DNA of 64,000 nt from Azolla caroliniana (taxonomy: Eukaryota > Polypodiophyta). Shown here piece by piece: positions 50,168 through 62,134 of the stretch. Location: positions 682,001 to 746,000 of the forward strand of contig JBHGNT010000007.1 of the NCBI GenBank assembly GCA_043228905.1, written 5' to 3'. The translations under genes and the position numbers were made by a program. The stretch's first letter is position 1, and the number at the start of each line of letters is the position of its first letter. The notes beneath the pieces were generated by a model. That model was not told where the DNA came from, did no database searches, and saw only the letters and a program-made list of their open reading frames with translations.

Positions 50168-50738
50168 ATGGACAAAGGAATGGGAAGCTTGCTACCGACT
50201 GAGAAGCTCGACAGGAGCAACTACGCATCTTGGTCGTACAAGATGCACTAGTACCTACTTGGTCATGGTTATTGGAGTTATGTCGAAGGAGCTAATGATA
50301 CAACACCCGAATCGACACACAGAGATTTTTTGGCTTGGGAACAAGTGGCAAGCAGAGTTCTTTTCTGCTTCGCATCTTGTGTGAGCGACCAACTCTTGAG
50401 CTACATTCGGGATGCTAAGACGCCAAAGGATGCGTGGGTGAATCTCAAGAGGATTTTTGTCGCAAGCACAATGGCCAGGAAGCTGTAGCTCAGGCAAGAG
50501 CTCAACAATGTCCGACAGAAAGACCTATTTGTGGCCGATTACACGGCCCAAATCAAGGAGATCTGCGACTCTCTCGCCTCCGTCAACGTGAATGTTGAGG
50601 AGGACAAAATGGTGCAGGCTTGTCTTGGAGGGTTGGCATCAATGTTCGGAGCATTCCGAATGGCAGTCTGCAAAAGGGACATTACGCCTTCGTTCTTCGA
50701 GCTTCAATCGATGTTGCTCGTAGCGGAAAATCACGCGG
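50168..50738 (+). pseudogene. CopA-3 gag, N-terminal part
   Basis: ATG at 50168: MDKGMGSLLPTEKLDRSNYA, then FLAWEQVASRVLFCFASCVS, TPKDAWVNLKRIFVASTMAR, QELNNVRQKDLFVADYTAQI and FFELQSMLLVAENHA. Two Gln codons are TAG (MH-stop-YLLG near 50248, KL-stop-LRQ near 50488). The frame runs into the D2 LTR at 50739. Confidence 0.85.
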
Positions 50739-51494
50739 TGTCGCGTTGCTACGCGTGTGCGTGGAGAAGGGCGGGACCACGGGGGTCTTGGACTAAGGAG
50801 TAGAGGAGAAGGAATCGGACATGGAATGGAAGCTTTGCTCAAGAAGAAGAAGAATGAACAAGAGATTAGATCGAACAAGAGGAAGATGGAGACAAGATGA
50901 TCAACAAGATATATTAAAACGAAATGAACGATTACAAAATGGTGGCCGCATAGGCCGCACCAAACGACTACCCGAAACCCTAACCAACGACTATGAAGAT
51001 AAAGATAAAGAAACCCTAACCGACGACTATGAAGATAAAGATAAAGAAACCCTAACCCTAGCCCTAACGCTTGACCTATGTGGTATACCTCGCACACTCA
51101 AAATAGGCAACCCCCACAATGGTACCTTCCCTCTCCTTTTATAGCACAAGGAGGGAAGACCGTTTACAAAAGTGAGACTAAAATATCCCCTTTCATTCAA
51201 AGGGGATATTTGCCTTGATTTGGGGAGGGTGAGATTGATGGCCCCTTAACTCCCACCTCCACACAAACAACTAGGTACCTATGTACCACATAGTACCTCT
51301 CTCTCTCTCGCGTGTGGATGTGCGCACAAGACCACATCACCTTTATACCTTAGGGATCCTATGGGGCATTTCTAGCTCCATACACTTTACCCTTATTACT
51401 ATTACAAATACATTATGTACGTGTGCAACGTTGCACATCGCTCTTTAGCTCTCGTTGCTCAGGTTTCCGCTTGTGGACGAAAATCTTCACGACA
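50739..51494 (-). repeat. D2 3' LTR
   Basis: 756 bp with TGTCG..CGACA ends (outer start TGTCGTGAAGATTTTCG at 51494). The purine tract GGTGGGGGCGGA precedes it at 51495-51506. It contains a tandem pair of a unit of about 40 bp (ACGACTATGAAGATAAAGAT, 50985-51050) with AAACCCTAA motifs. The same region at 63781 has one copy. Longer than the D1 LTR. Confidence 0.85.
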
Positions 51495-51506
51495 TCCGCC
51501 CCCACC

Positions 51507-52889
51507 TAACCGCACATCCACCGGTATGTGCCAAAACATAGGGGAGAGAACACGAGATTTTCGGCCACGACGACCGACCGAGTCCTTAGCGTCCTCGTGG
51601 GCCTGCCTGGTTTTGTCTTCCACTTCGAGCAAGACCACCCCGTCCACACGAACCACCGCCGCCTTCCGGTCCACCATCCTCACCGAATGGTCTCGAACCG
51701 TCGGCGCCATCTGATCCGCCACAGTCGACGATGTTCGCCGAGTCGTTGCCTCCACCCGATCCGCCACGTCCACCGTGGGTCCTCGAACCACCGACTACAT
51801 CCGACCCGCCGTATCCGATGCCCGTGCTTTCCTCCCCGTTCGGTCCTCCCGAACGCTGTCGCCGACCCGGTTGCTCTTCCTTTATCCACCTCGTATATCC
51901 TCCAGATGCGCTCCCGGTCGCATGCCAGATTCTGCCCTTTGCGTGTTGCGCACCTCGGCGTGCCAACTCTCTCCGCTCCGCGCTTGCCTTCCGTCGGCTT
52001 TCCCCGTTGTTCGCTGTGCTCTCTCGCGGTAGCGCGTACCGTCATCCCGACCTTCGTGTCGGTGTCCCTCGAGGCTCTTGTTACCGCCTCACCTCGACTT
52101 GCGCCCTCTTGGCCCGCTTGGCCTTGTATGCCCTCCGAGAAGCCGCCACGCTTTCTCTTCCCGGTGTGTACCCCGTTGTTCTCCATGCATCTCCTCCGTT
52201 TTCCTAGATACGACTCTCCGCTCATGCCGATCGCGCTCGGCCCATGTTGTTGATCTTGGTGTTTCGCCACGCCGTCCTTCGTCCCGTGCTTGCCTCTTGA
52301 AGGCTTGACCCGACCGTCATCGTCGGTGAATCGTTGTCGCCCATCCGCCGTATGCATGCTTGTGTCTTGGCCCTCCACCGGCCGTATTGCATGAGTCTCG
52401 TGTCGCGCTTCCACCGTAGACCCGACCTTCGCGTCGGTCTCCAACTCCTCGCCGCCATCCACCATTTCTTCGGTCTCCCTTCGATCCGCGACCGCCAATG
52501 CCTCACGGATAGGTGTGGAGGGTTCCTCCCACTCTCGGTCCACCACCGAGTCCTCGCCTCTCAAAGGCTCAATCGGTCCACCGTTTCCGGTCACTCGTTG
52601 ACGCTTCCCCGAGTGCATGCTTGTTCCTTGACCCTCCGCCGGCCGTAGTGCATGCTTCACTTCACGCTCATCCGCCGTAGACCCGACCTCCGCGTCGGTC
52701 TCTTTGTCCTTCCCACACCGAGCATCCGCTCCGGTACCCGATTCCGCATTGTCTTCCAACTCCTCGCCGCCACCCGCAATCTCTTCGGTCTTCCGTTGCT
52801 CCGCAACCACCGAAGTCTCAAGCATAGGTGTGGAGGGCTGCTCTTGCTCTTGGCCTCTCACCGACCCGTACTCGTCGTGCCCAGTTAGC
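51507..52889 (-). pseudogene. D2 repetitive acidic protein, C-terminal part
   Basis: Minus-strand frame open from 52861 to 51680 (393 codons). It contains two tandem copies of a module of about 95 residues: PSTPMLETSVVAEQRKTEE / EELEDNAESG / HALRPAEGQGTSMHSGKRQR, and PSTPIREALAVADRRETEE / EELETDAKVG / HAIRPVEGQDTSMHTADGRQ. A part with DRERIWRIYEVDKGRA follows. In another frame (51586-51966) a Gly/Ser-rich tail reads well, so a frameshift near 51900 is likely. No known domain. Role unknown. Confidence 0.5.
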
Positions 52890-53322
52890 TGTTACCGGCT
52901 GGCAAAGGAGTCCAGAGTGGGAAACGGAGAGCTAATTAAGTAGTAGGAATGTGGTTGTAATTAAGCTATGAGTGTGGACGGACGGACTGGAATCGGTATG
53001 CCGTTCCGGATCCGGACCGATCCCGAACAGGTGTGGATGGCACCGTTTTGTAATATAGACCGGAAACCTATTTAAAGGCCCGGATACAATGTAATAGAGA
53101 GCGGTTAATTAATGAAAGCTTAAGCGTTGTTATCTCTCTATGTTAATTGCCGTTCTGTCTTAATTGTTATATCTTACGCGTGTTATGAAGACGATCCTAA
53201 TAAGTAACTTAATTAAGTCGGATTAAGCATTGAAGTCTAATCCGGTTGCTGTAACACCCTTTGGTGAAGTGTCTCCCGTAGACACCCTGTGTTAGGCCAT
53301 TGTCCGGCCCGAAGAGTTAACA
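52890..53322 (+). repeat. Gyp-T 5' LTR
   Basis: 433 bp, TGTTACCGGCTGG to AGAGTTAACA. It holds a TATTTAAAGG box near 53068. Partner of 61697-62129. Confidence 0.92.
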
Positions 53323-56300
53323 CAGTTTTTGGTGACCACGATGCCTTTGAACAGACATGGGAAGCCAACCTTGTGTCCCAACGACTGACCCCAGAAGAAG
53401 AAGAACGCTCAAAGATAGCGGAATTTGGTGTCACATTGGAGGGACCAACAGCAAGATGGCGTCGGACGCATGACCCGTCTACCATCAACACCTTTGCAGA
53501 TTTAAAAGCTAAATTCATGCATTTTTTTCAAAAGGAGGTGGACCAGACTGTAATGGTAGGCTTATTTTATACCATCCGGCAAGAGGCAAGGGAGAGCATT
53601 CCCCAATTTGTCATCCGGTTTCAACGGATGCATAGTCAGCTTGCCCGTGCACCCCCGGAGGAGGAATTACAGACGATATTCCTAAACGTGCTCCGGGAAC
53701 CCCTACGCACGGTTTGCACGGTAATCGATTTCCGCACAAGTACCATCGACCAGGTCATTGACCGGGTGAAAGAGATGGAAAAGACAAGCTCCTGGCTCAC
53801 ACTGGGCGCACTTCAACGGGCGTTACCGTCCGATGAAGACCTCCGGTTTTAGCAAGCAATACAGTGCACAACCTGCTTGAATTCCGGACACTCGGCTCTA
53901 GAATGCACTATGAGGACGCAATGTGTAATCTATCAATCCAAGAGCCATACGACGGATAGGTGCGAGTATAATCTGTTGAATCGGCAAGCATTGCCCGTCC
54001 GACAAATTGAGCCACGCAGCAGCCGGGATGAAGAAGACGAACGTTGGCGGCGAATGGACCGTGACCGACCGGCACAGGATGTCCGGTATGGCGAGCGACG
54101 GGAAAATGATGTCCAGTATGGCCATCGACGGGAAAATGATGTTCGGTACGGTGATCGACGAGATAACTATGACCGACATGATCGGTACCAGGATTACAAT
54201 AGACGATACGAGCAGTACGACTGGGAGCACTCCCCCGGGTATCGTCAGCAACGGGAGGAATACGGCAGATATAACGGGCAACCCCGTCAAGAGTACCGTA
54301 ATAAGAAGAGCTATAACAAAAAACGGCATTTTAAAAAAGGCGGCTACCCCCAGGATCCGGAACAAGGAGCTCCAAGTAGCCAACCGGTACAAAACCCCGC
54401 GCGTACCGTAGGACCTGCCCCGGGCACAACAGACAATGCCGAATCTAGCAATACCCGGAAGGCCTACTGCTACTACTGCCGACAGGAAGGCCATTATAGT
54501 AACCAATGCCCGGTGAAGAGCTATGAAAAACGACCGACGGTAAATATGGTAGTCCCTGAGGTGGCAGACCTGCAGCAAGTGACCACAAGGTTGAAGGGCA
54601 TGGCCAAAGAATGGGAGACACAGGAAACCATCCGGAAACAAACAACGGAATGGGTAAAGAAAGCAAACGAGCAGAATGTCACAGACTTACAGCAGCAAAA
54701 GGAGAACACCGCAGGGCTTGCCGGCGGCAGTCACTCCGAGAACGAGACATGGCAGGCGTTGCAAGAATGCCAGATCACGTTACCACTAGGAAGACTCCTA
54801 CAACTCGTGCCAAGATTCATGGAAGGACTGAAGACGGCCATGACGGCAGGAGAACCATCACCGGCACCGGTACACTTCTCGAATCCGGAGGAGGGACCAA
54901 CGGTGGTAGACACCAGCAGTCCGGTAATCACTGCCATTGTAAAAGGGAAAGAACTCCCCGACACAGTTATAGATGGAGGCTCTGGGGTAAATGTAATAAG
55001 CCTCCGGACGTGTGAGGACCTAGGAATCCACGAGTGGGAGCCGTGTCCGTTCTGGTTGCGGATGGCCGATACAAGCTCAATGCGGTCAACAGGATTAATA
55101 CGGAAATTAGAAGTCACCGTCGGCGGGCATACATTTCACATCTCGGCCGTAGTGCTACAATTACAGGCACAAGGCGCATACCTGCTATTGTTGGGGCGGC
55201 CATGGTTGAAAATGGCACATATCAAACAAAATTGGCGAAAAAATATAATTACCTTCCGGCAAGGAAAAGCCAAGGTACGGGTACCAACACAGTCAAGGAC
55301 GAGCACTGGCAAGGAATGTACACCGTTGTATGCGGAATGCGTCAACATGCTAGAAGGGTTAGCGGACGAAGAAGAAGCTCAATACCTGCAGGAAAACCCG
55401 AAGATCATACCCCTCTTCGAAATTGACATTGCCGAAGCCATAGGACCATACTTACCGCAACCGGAAGAGGCGGAAGCAGAACCGGATAAAGACGCAATCC
55501 GGGAGTTACGGCAAGCGCAGGAAGCGTTGGAACGGGAAATGGCCGTTTCACAGAGCGTAAAAGCATCGCAACTAGAAGAGGTGAATTTAGGCACCACGAA
55601 CGAAGCAAAACCGGTGCACATCGCCAAGGAGATGAAGTCCGAAGACAAAACGGTGATGATAACACTTCTCACAGAATTCCGGGATGTGTTCGCCTGGTCA
55701 TACGAAGATATGCGAGGACTCGACCCTCAGTTATACCAGCATCAAGTGCACTTGAGCAAGGACGCAAAACCAGTGGCACAAAGACGGTACCGGATGAATC
55801 CCAATTATGCTGCCAAGGTCAAGGAAGAAATCGACAAATTGCTAAGAGTTGGCTTTATCTGTCCGGTAAAGAAAGCGACATGGCTGAGCCCGATCGTAGT
55901 CGTACTGAAGAAGAACGGAAAAATTCGAGTTTGCGTGGACTACCGGAAAGTCAATGCGGCTACGATAACGGATGCGTTTCCACTTCTGTTCACATATGGA
56001 GTGTTGGATGCCGTCGCCGGCCACGAGGTCTATAGCTTCCTAGACGGATTCAGCGGGTATAATCAGATCCGGATGCACCCCGACGACCAAGATAAAACGA
56101 CATTCGTCACCAAATGGGGGGTGTTTGTGGCCGTGGTGATGATGTTCGGACTCAAAACGGCACCGACAATGTTTCAACGAATCATCATGGAAATCTTTGG
56201 TGAATATATATCGGCTTTTATGCAGGTTTTCCTTGACGATTTCGCCGTCTATAGCCGGGAGGAGGACCATTTTCAGCACCTCCGTCTTTGTCTAGAAAAG

Positions 56301-58007
56301 TGTAGAGCGTACCGGCTAAGCTTGAATCCGGCAAAGTGGATATTTGGCATGTCCAGTGGAACTTTATTAGGACATATCGTGAGCCAGGAAGGTATTGTAG
56401 TCGACCCGGACAAAGTGAAAGCCATATTAAAAGCACCGGCGCCGGCAACGGCAAAGGCATTAAGCCGGTTCTTAGGCCAGATCCGGTGGCACAGCCGGAT
56501 GCTCCGATACTTGGCCGACCTGGCTACACCGTTGCATGCCGCCGTACATCGGACACCATTCCAGTGGACCGATACTGAGGATAGGGTGTATAAGGCCCTC
56601 AAGGTACTATTGTCGCAGGCACCGGTAGTACAACCTCCGGATTGGAGTAAAGAATTTCACGTGTTTGTGGACGCCTCCGACATCGCAATCGGAATCGTAC
56701 TGATGCAACTTACGGAACCAAAGTGGTACCGGCCAGTGTACTATGCCAGCCGGAAGCTATCCCAAGCAGAACGGAACTACTCTACTACGGAACGGGAAGC
56801 TCTAGGAATGATCTACAGTGTGACAAAGTTTCGGCACTATTTATTGGGAAGGAAGTTTTCCTTCCATGTAGATCATTCGGCACTCCTTTACCTGGTGTCC
56901 AAGGCGTCACTCACCGGCAAATTGGCCCGGTGGACCTTATTGTTACAGGAGTTCGAGTTTGAAATATTCCCCCGACCTAGTATACAGCATGCCGTAGCGG
57001 ATTACTTAAGCCGATTAGAGTCCGGAGAGACGGAGGACAGAGTACCGGATGAGTTTCCGGATGCAGAGCTGTTTCGAGTCACTACGGAGACGGCAGCAGA
57101 TGAGACAGTGGCCCAGGAAGACAAGTGGCTCACAAATATGCACCAGTTTTTTAGCACAGGACTGCCTCCGGAAGAGCAGAACTGGGACGAACGGAAACGC
57201 CTGGCGGTACAAAGCCGACATTTCTGCTTACTGCAAGACACACTATACCACAAGGACGCTGACGGCATATGGAGACGGGCGGTGCACAGCGATGAAAAGG
57301 AACTGATACTGAGGGAAGCCCACTGCGGAGTTGCCGGAGGTCACTATGCAAGAGATGCGACGACCAGAAAAATATGGCAAAGTGGCCTATGGTGGCCAAC
57401 GACATTAACAGATGCGGTATGGTACGCAAAAGAATGTGACCTATGCCAGAGAATGGGCCAGCCAACGGAGCAGGCTCGTATGCCACACCAGCCGGTACTA
57501 CCACTCGAGCCATTCCAAAAGTGGGGGCTGGATTTTGTAGGACCGTTCAAGCCACCGACAATGAGAACGGGTAATCGGTACGTTATCGTTGCTACGGATT
57601 ACTGCACGAAATGGGTGGAGGCCAAAGCTTTACAGGATAACACCGCTGCGTCAACGGCAAAGTTTCTATATGAGTACATCTGGTGCCGTTACGGATGCCC
57701 CATTGAATTGATAAGTGACCAAGGGGGGCACTTTCTCGGACAAGTAGTGGAAAGCCTAACGACCTTCTATGCCGTGGTCCACAAACGAAGCACACCTTAC
57801 TATCCACAGGCGAACGGATTAGCGGAATCAACAAACAAGACGCTCCAGAATATCCTTCGGAAGATCGTCAACGAGAACCGGACGGATTGGGACACAAAGC
57901 TACATAGCGCGCTTTGGGCATACCGGACGGCATACAAAACGAACAACACCGTTCCGGTTGGCGTTCGGACTCGAGGCGGTCATACCGGTAGAATTTCAAG
58001 TACCTAG
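53323..58007 (+). pseudogene. Gyp-T gag-pol
   Basis: One frame from the LTR to 58007 with one stop, TAG 53850-53852 (F-stop-QAIQC, a former CAG). Gag domain at 53340-53700 (AEFGVTLEGPTARW, FADLKAKFMHFF) lacks an in-frame ATG and its first residues. Two zinc motifs follow (CTTCLNSGHSALEC and CYYCRQEGHYSNQC). Protease VIDGGSGVNVIS near 54966. RT with VCVDYRKVNAAT and FLDD (56229-56240). RNase H (FVDASDIAIG, TEREALGMI). Integrase zinc and core LDFVGPF / ISDQGGHF / NGLAESTNK. The frame is lost near 57950. Confidence 0.9.
53330..53345 (+). promoter_or_regulatory. Gyp-T primer-binding site candidate
   Basis: TGGTGACCACGATGCC, seven bases after the LTR end. It begins with TGG as expected for a tRNA primer. 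I cannot assign the tRNA. It is read through by the gag frame, which suggests sequence between primer site and gag start was lost. Confidence 0.5.
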
Positions 58008-58490
58008 CTTACGGATCCAGCTACGAGAACGGCTGAACGAGAAGGAGTCGGAGACAATAAGGTTGACAGCGCTGTGTGAGCTGGAGGAACAACGGTTGGC
58101 CAGCATCCTACATTTAGAATTGGAGCAATGGCGACGGAAAGCATTCGTCAACTGGCATAGGAAAGGTAACGAAAAATGTTCGCAATCGGCAAACCGGTGT
58201 TAGTATTCCAAACCCAGATGGGCAAGATGCCGTGTAAACTAAAGTTTAGATGGACCGGACTGTATTGGCTAACACGGGAGTATAATGCGTCCTACCAGTT
58301 AGGGACACTTGCCGGCGAAGTGCTAGGCAAATGGGTCAACGGATTCCGGTTAAAGGCATATAGAGGACCGATGCCTAAGAACCCATTTGAGCAAAGGACC
58401 GACGGCAACCACCAAGACGACAAAGACGGCAAGCCGGGAACCGGAGAGAATGAGGCCGGTAAGGGTCCGGGAGGACCAACGGACAAGTGA
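57958..58490 (+). pseudogene. Gyp-T end of pol after integrase, frameshifted
   Basis: LAFGLEAVIPVEFQVPSLRI in frame 1 from 57958, then, after a further frameshift near 58170, IGKPVLVFQTQMG, KLKFRWTGLYWLTREYNASY and KWVNGFRLKAYRGPM up to TGA 58490. This is the usual C-terminal region of plant gypsy integrases (post-GPY/F part). No chromodomain. Confidence 0.8.
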
Positions 58491-58494
58491 CATC

Positions 58495-58545
58495 ACAATA
58501 ATAATAATAATAACTGAGAAAAAAAATAATAATAATAATCATGCA
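58495..58545. repeat. (TAA)n-rich microsatellite
   Basis: ATAATAATAATAATAAC followed by AATAATAATAATAATC, directly after the pol stop and before the additional gene. It may mark an old junction. Confidence 0.85.
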
Positions 58546-58645
58546 AAAGCGAGGAATGAATGGAGGAAAGAGCGTGGAGCGAAAAGGTACGTAGTGGGCA
58601 TTTAAAGCACCACCACAGGACATAATGCTATTTTAAGTAGGCGAC

Positions 58646-61600
58646 ATGCACAAACTCGAAAAAGGCGCCAGAATGCACAGACAAAAACCATTGCGCGTAG
58701 AGACCCTCTACTTTCGCGAACCCAGGAGCATAGAAGCACCAAAACGCTGCAAGATCATCAGACGAGAACCTACGCATAGAGAACCCCCGCCTTCTGAACT
58801 CTCTCTTTCTCAACCCCACTCTCATCACCATCCATCCTCGCCACCGCAATCCGACCCCGACACAGAGATGGACCCGCAAATGTTGTCGGAAGCCGCCAAG
58901 ACATGGCTGAAGCAACACGGGCTCGAGGGCTTCTTGATGATGATGGAAGTACCGCCACACAAAGAAGCTGACAAAGTGATCATGGAAATCGATACAGAGG
59001 TCATAACGGCAGAGGCGATTCGAGCGTTAACAGGCCTTCCGGAGGGAGGCATACTCACGATCGACAATCCAACCCCGGAGCAACTCATCAGGTATTTTGG
59101 TGAGTACTCTCTAGCCAGCAAGGGCTACCGGACACAGGGCGGCGGAGATATGTTGTTCCGCGAAATTGCTCGTGTGTTCCATGAATACGACCACGTATAC
59201 CCTAGACCCCCTGTCATGCCGCAGAACCGGGCAGGGATGATCATCACCACCTATGAAGGGATCAAGGTGGATTGGCCGGTATTGATTGCAGATGGGTTGT
59301 GTGCGGCGATCGAGATCGTCAGAGGCAAAGACGGCAAAGAAGGCCGAGATGGACGAAGGATATGGCACGCCGTAACGCAGTGGCTCACCTTACTGGTGCC
59401 ACCCGTTCAGACCGTCCAACCCAAGAAGCGAGGAAGAGTGTCGGACGGCACACCAAGGACGGCTTCCAAACGGCAACAGTTGTTGGCCTCGAAGGCCACT
59501 AAGGGAAAGGCGGGGGATGCAGAACAGGCGGCAGCAGGAAGCGGCAGCCGGAAGTGCCCAATGGAGGCGCAGGAGGAACCACCGGCACGGCCCGTAAAGG
59601 TCACACTCCGACGACCGGTGAATCGAGAAGTGGACCCCTTGGCGGCAAAACTCAATGCCGGAGCTCAAGAGGAGGAAATAGAGGAGGAGCCTACGGAGCA
59701 CCTCCAGCGACGGGCATCGGCAAGAACCGTTGAGACAGCCGGGAAACGTTCCGACCCTCAGACGAAGGGAACACCGGCTCCCCTTACTGAGACTCCCATG
59801 CCAAGGAAGGAACCGGAACCGGTGCAGATGGCACCGGAAACAGAAGCCCCGCCACCACCGGCAACACCGGCAAGTCCCATCCTGCCAGAGCCGGAAAGGT
59901 CACTGTAGCCTCCCTCGGTCAGCCAAGAAGGAGCGCAAGGGGAACCAGGACAACAGGATGGTCCATGGGCAGAAACGGAACTGCAACTCGGCGCGACCAG
60001 GCGGGACCACCCCTCTACAAGTGAGCCCATCTATCAAACCTCCGTGCAAGCAAAACAAGGCACCGGTAGCCTGTGGCTCCGGTGGATAGGCGAATAGATA
60101 GCCGGAGCAGTGGGGTATATTGAGGCGGAAGAAAGAGCGCACAGAGAACGGTTGCTCGTCACAACCGAACAACTAGAGACGGCCCAGTTCAGAATCCGGT
60201 GCCTTGAAAAAGACTTGGATCAGGTCACAACAGAGATGGCCAAAATACGGATCCAATCACCGGTGACTCCGGTAAGTGTACAGAATAAAGAAACGGAACG
60301 ACCTGTACATAGCAATAAGACCCCGGCAACGGAAACCGTTCCGGCGAGAGATGCGGCGCAAGCTCAGGAACTTGCGGAATTGAGAGAGGAACTTGCCGCA
60401 CAAGAAGCGCTAAGGAGCCGTGAACGAGAATTGAAGACGGCGGCCGAAGCCGAATTAAAGAAGACTGCTGAGAACCTCCGCCGGGCAGAGGAGAGCCTCC
60501 GGAAAGGCCATCAAGGGTACGACCGGCTAAAGGAGGAGAAAGACAAAGTGCTGCAGGAAAAGGACAAGTTGCGGAAAACGGCGGAAACAGAGATTGAACG
60601 GCTAAAGGAAGAGCTCCGCCAGCAGAAGGACCGCGAGGACCGGACCCGTCGTCAGATCAACGCACGGCTCAAGCAAAAGACGGATGATTTTGAGCACCTG
60701 CACCGGGACTACAAACGGCTGGAAACGGAGCATAAAGAATGGATGGCCGAGCTCCAACAGGCAGTTGATCGGGCCACGACGACGATCGCCGACGAACGGG
60801 CGGAAAATACAAGACGCTTGGAAGAGGCGGAGAAGGTCCGGATGGAGCTCCAGAGGCAGCAGCAGGAAGACAAAGAGAGAGTGTCAACAGTATTGCAGAA
60901 ATTACAAAGCACATATCAAAGGCAATTGACGCATTACAAGGCGCAGGCGGAGGACAACGTCAAAATCATCAAACAACTGAAGGAGGAACGGCAAGCGGCG
61001 GAAACCAAATCGCAATTGGGAACGAGCCGGATTCAGTCCATCCTCCGGGCATGGCTGAATCAGACGAAACACTTGATTGATGAAAGCTCTGTAAAATGGT
61101 GGACAAAGTGGGCACAAAACGCGGCGGAACTCTAGTTGCTACGGGCGGATGTGGCAAACCGGTGGAAGGAAGGAGATGACTGTTATACGTTGACTTCCGA
61201 GGACTTCACCGCCATACGGGACGAGTTGGCCGACGACTTCCAAGTCGTGGCAGATGAACAGCTGGCGCAGGTCAGGCAGCTCGTAGCTTAGTTGGACGAT
61301 GATAGGCTGGACGCTCAAATCCAGTTTGAAAGCTACGAGCGGTCCCGGGTGCGGGAAGAAAAAGCACGGGAAGCGACAACGGTTAACCTTAGTGATGAGG
61401 AACCGTCGCCGGCTGAGGGCCAGCCGAGAACCAGTCAACCGGAGACCACTACGACGCAGGGAACAACGACGGAGACGCCGGTGTCAGAGCCATAAATGGA
61501 GGAGCAACTGCAGCAACCACCAACGGACCCGCCGCAGCAGACAGCAACAAAGCAGCAGCAACAACAACAACAACAACCACTTCCAGATGAACCCTTGGAG

Positions 61601-61702
61601 CCTCTCGAATAAAGCATTCTGGACATTTTGGACGAAGAATAGCAAGGGTTGGTTATGGATTCGACGTACAAGGTACTGTCCCACGGGCGTGCCATGTGTT
61701 AG
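58646..61702 (+). pseudogene. Gyp-T additional sense gene: unknown domain, coiled coil, polyQ tail
   Basis: A single frame of 1018 codons with seven internal stops: TAG at 59906, 60095, 61133, 61289 and 61640, and TAA at 61493 and 61610. All are one C-to-T change from Gln codons. Residues about 70-260 are folded-looking (MLSEAAKTWLKQHGLEGFL, VITAEAIRALTGLPEGG, LFREIARVFHEYDHVYP). Residues 270-430 are Pro/Ala/Glu-rich. Residues 485-830 are an almost unbroken Glu/Lys/Arg coiled coil. Near the end comes a polyGln run (61545-61575). The ATG at 58646 is the first in frame. There is no signal peptide or membrane segment that would suggest an envelope protein. Function unknown. Confidence 0.7.
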
Positions 61703-62129
61703 CGGCCGGCAAAGGAGTCAAGAGTGGGAAACGGAGAGCTAATTAAGTAGTAGGAATGTGGTTGTAATTAAGCTATGAGTGTGGATGGACGGACCGGAAT
61801 CGGTATGCCGTTCCGGATCCGGACCGATCCCGAACAGGTGCGGATGGCACCGTTTTGTAATACAGACCGGAAACCTATTTAAAGGCCCGGATACAATGTA
61901 ATAGAGAGCGGTTAATTAATGAAAGCTTAAGCGTTGTTATCTCTCTGTGTTAATTGTCGTTCTGTCTTAATTGTTATATCTTACGCGTGTTATGAAGACG
62001 ATCCTAATAAGTAACTTAATTAAGTCGGATTAAGCGTTGAAGTCTAATCCAGTTGCTGTAACACCCTTTGGTGAAGTGTCTCCTGTAGACACCCTGTGTT
62101 AGGCCATTGTCCGGCCCGAAGAGTTAACA
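61697..62129 (+). repeat. Gyp-T 3' LTR
   Basis: 433 bp, TGTTAGCGGCCGG to AGAGTTAACA. It differs from the 5' LTR at about 12 positions by eye. Its first bases supply the stop codon of the additional gene. Confidence 0.92.
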
Positions 62130-62134
62130 TTAGC

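Larger units (their letters stand above)
49675..50738 (+). mobile_element. CopA-3: 5' end of a CopA-family copia element
   Basis: Plus-strand 5' LTR, tRNA-Met primer site and the first 190 codons of gag, inserted into CopE. The interior is interrupted at 50738/50739 by D2. The rest lies beyond D2, outside the window. Confidence 0.88.
52890..62129 (+). mobile_element. Gyp-T: Ty3/gypsy element (non-chromovirus) with an extra 3' gene
   Basis: 9240 bp, TSD TTAGC perfect (52885-52889, 62130-62134), LTRs of 433 bp each with about 12 differences, ten of them transitions (older than CopB-2, CopB-3 or Gyp-S). Gag-pol is one frame with one TAG. There is no chromodomain and the RT box is FLDD, which points to the plant Tat/Athila side of gypsy. 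About 3 kb of additional sense coding lies between integrase and the 3' LTR. No purine tract is visible directly before the 3' LTR. Confidence 0.9.

Noticed and set aside
58646-61702. Calling the Gyp-T additional gene an envelope gene
   Set aside because: No signal peptide, membrane helix or protease-site pattern seen. Most of it is coiled coil and low complexity.
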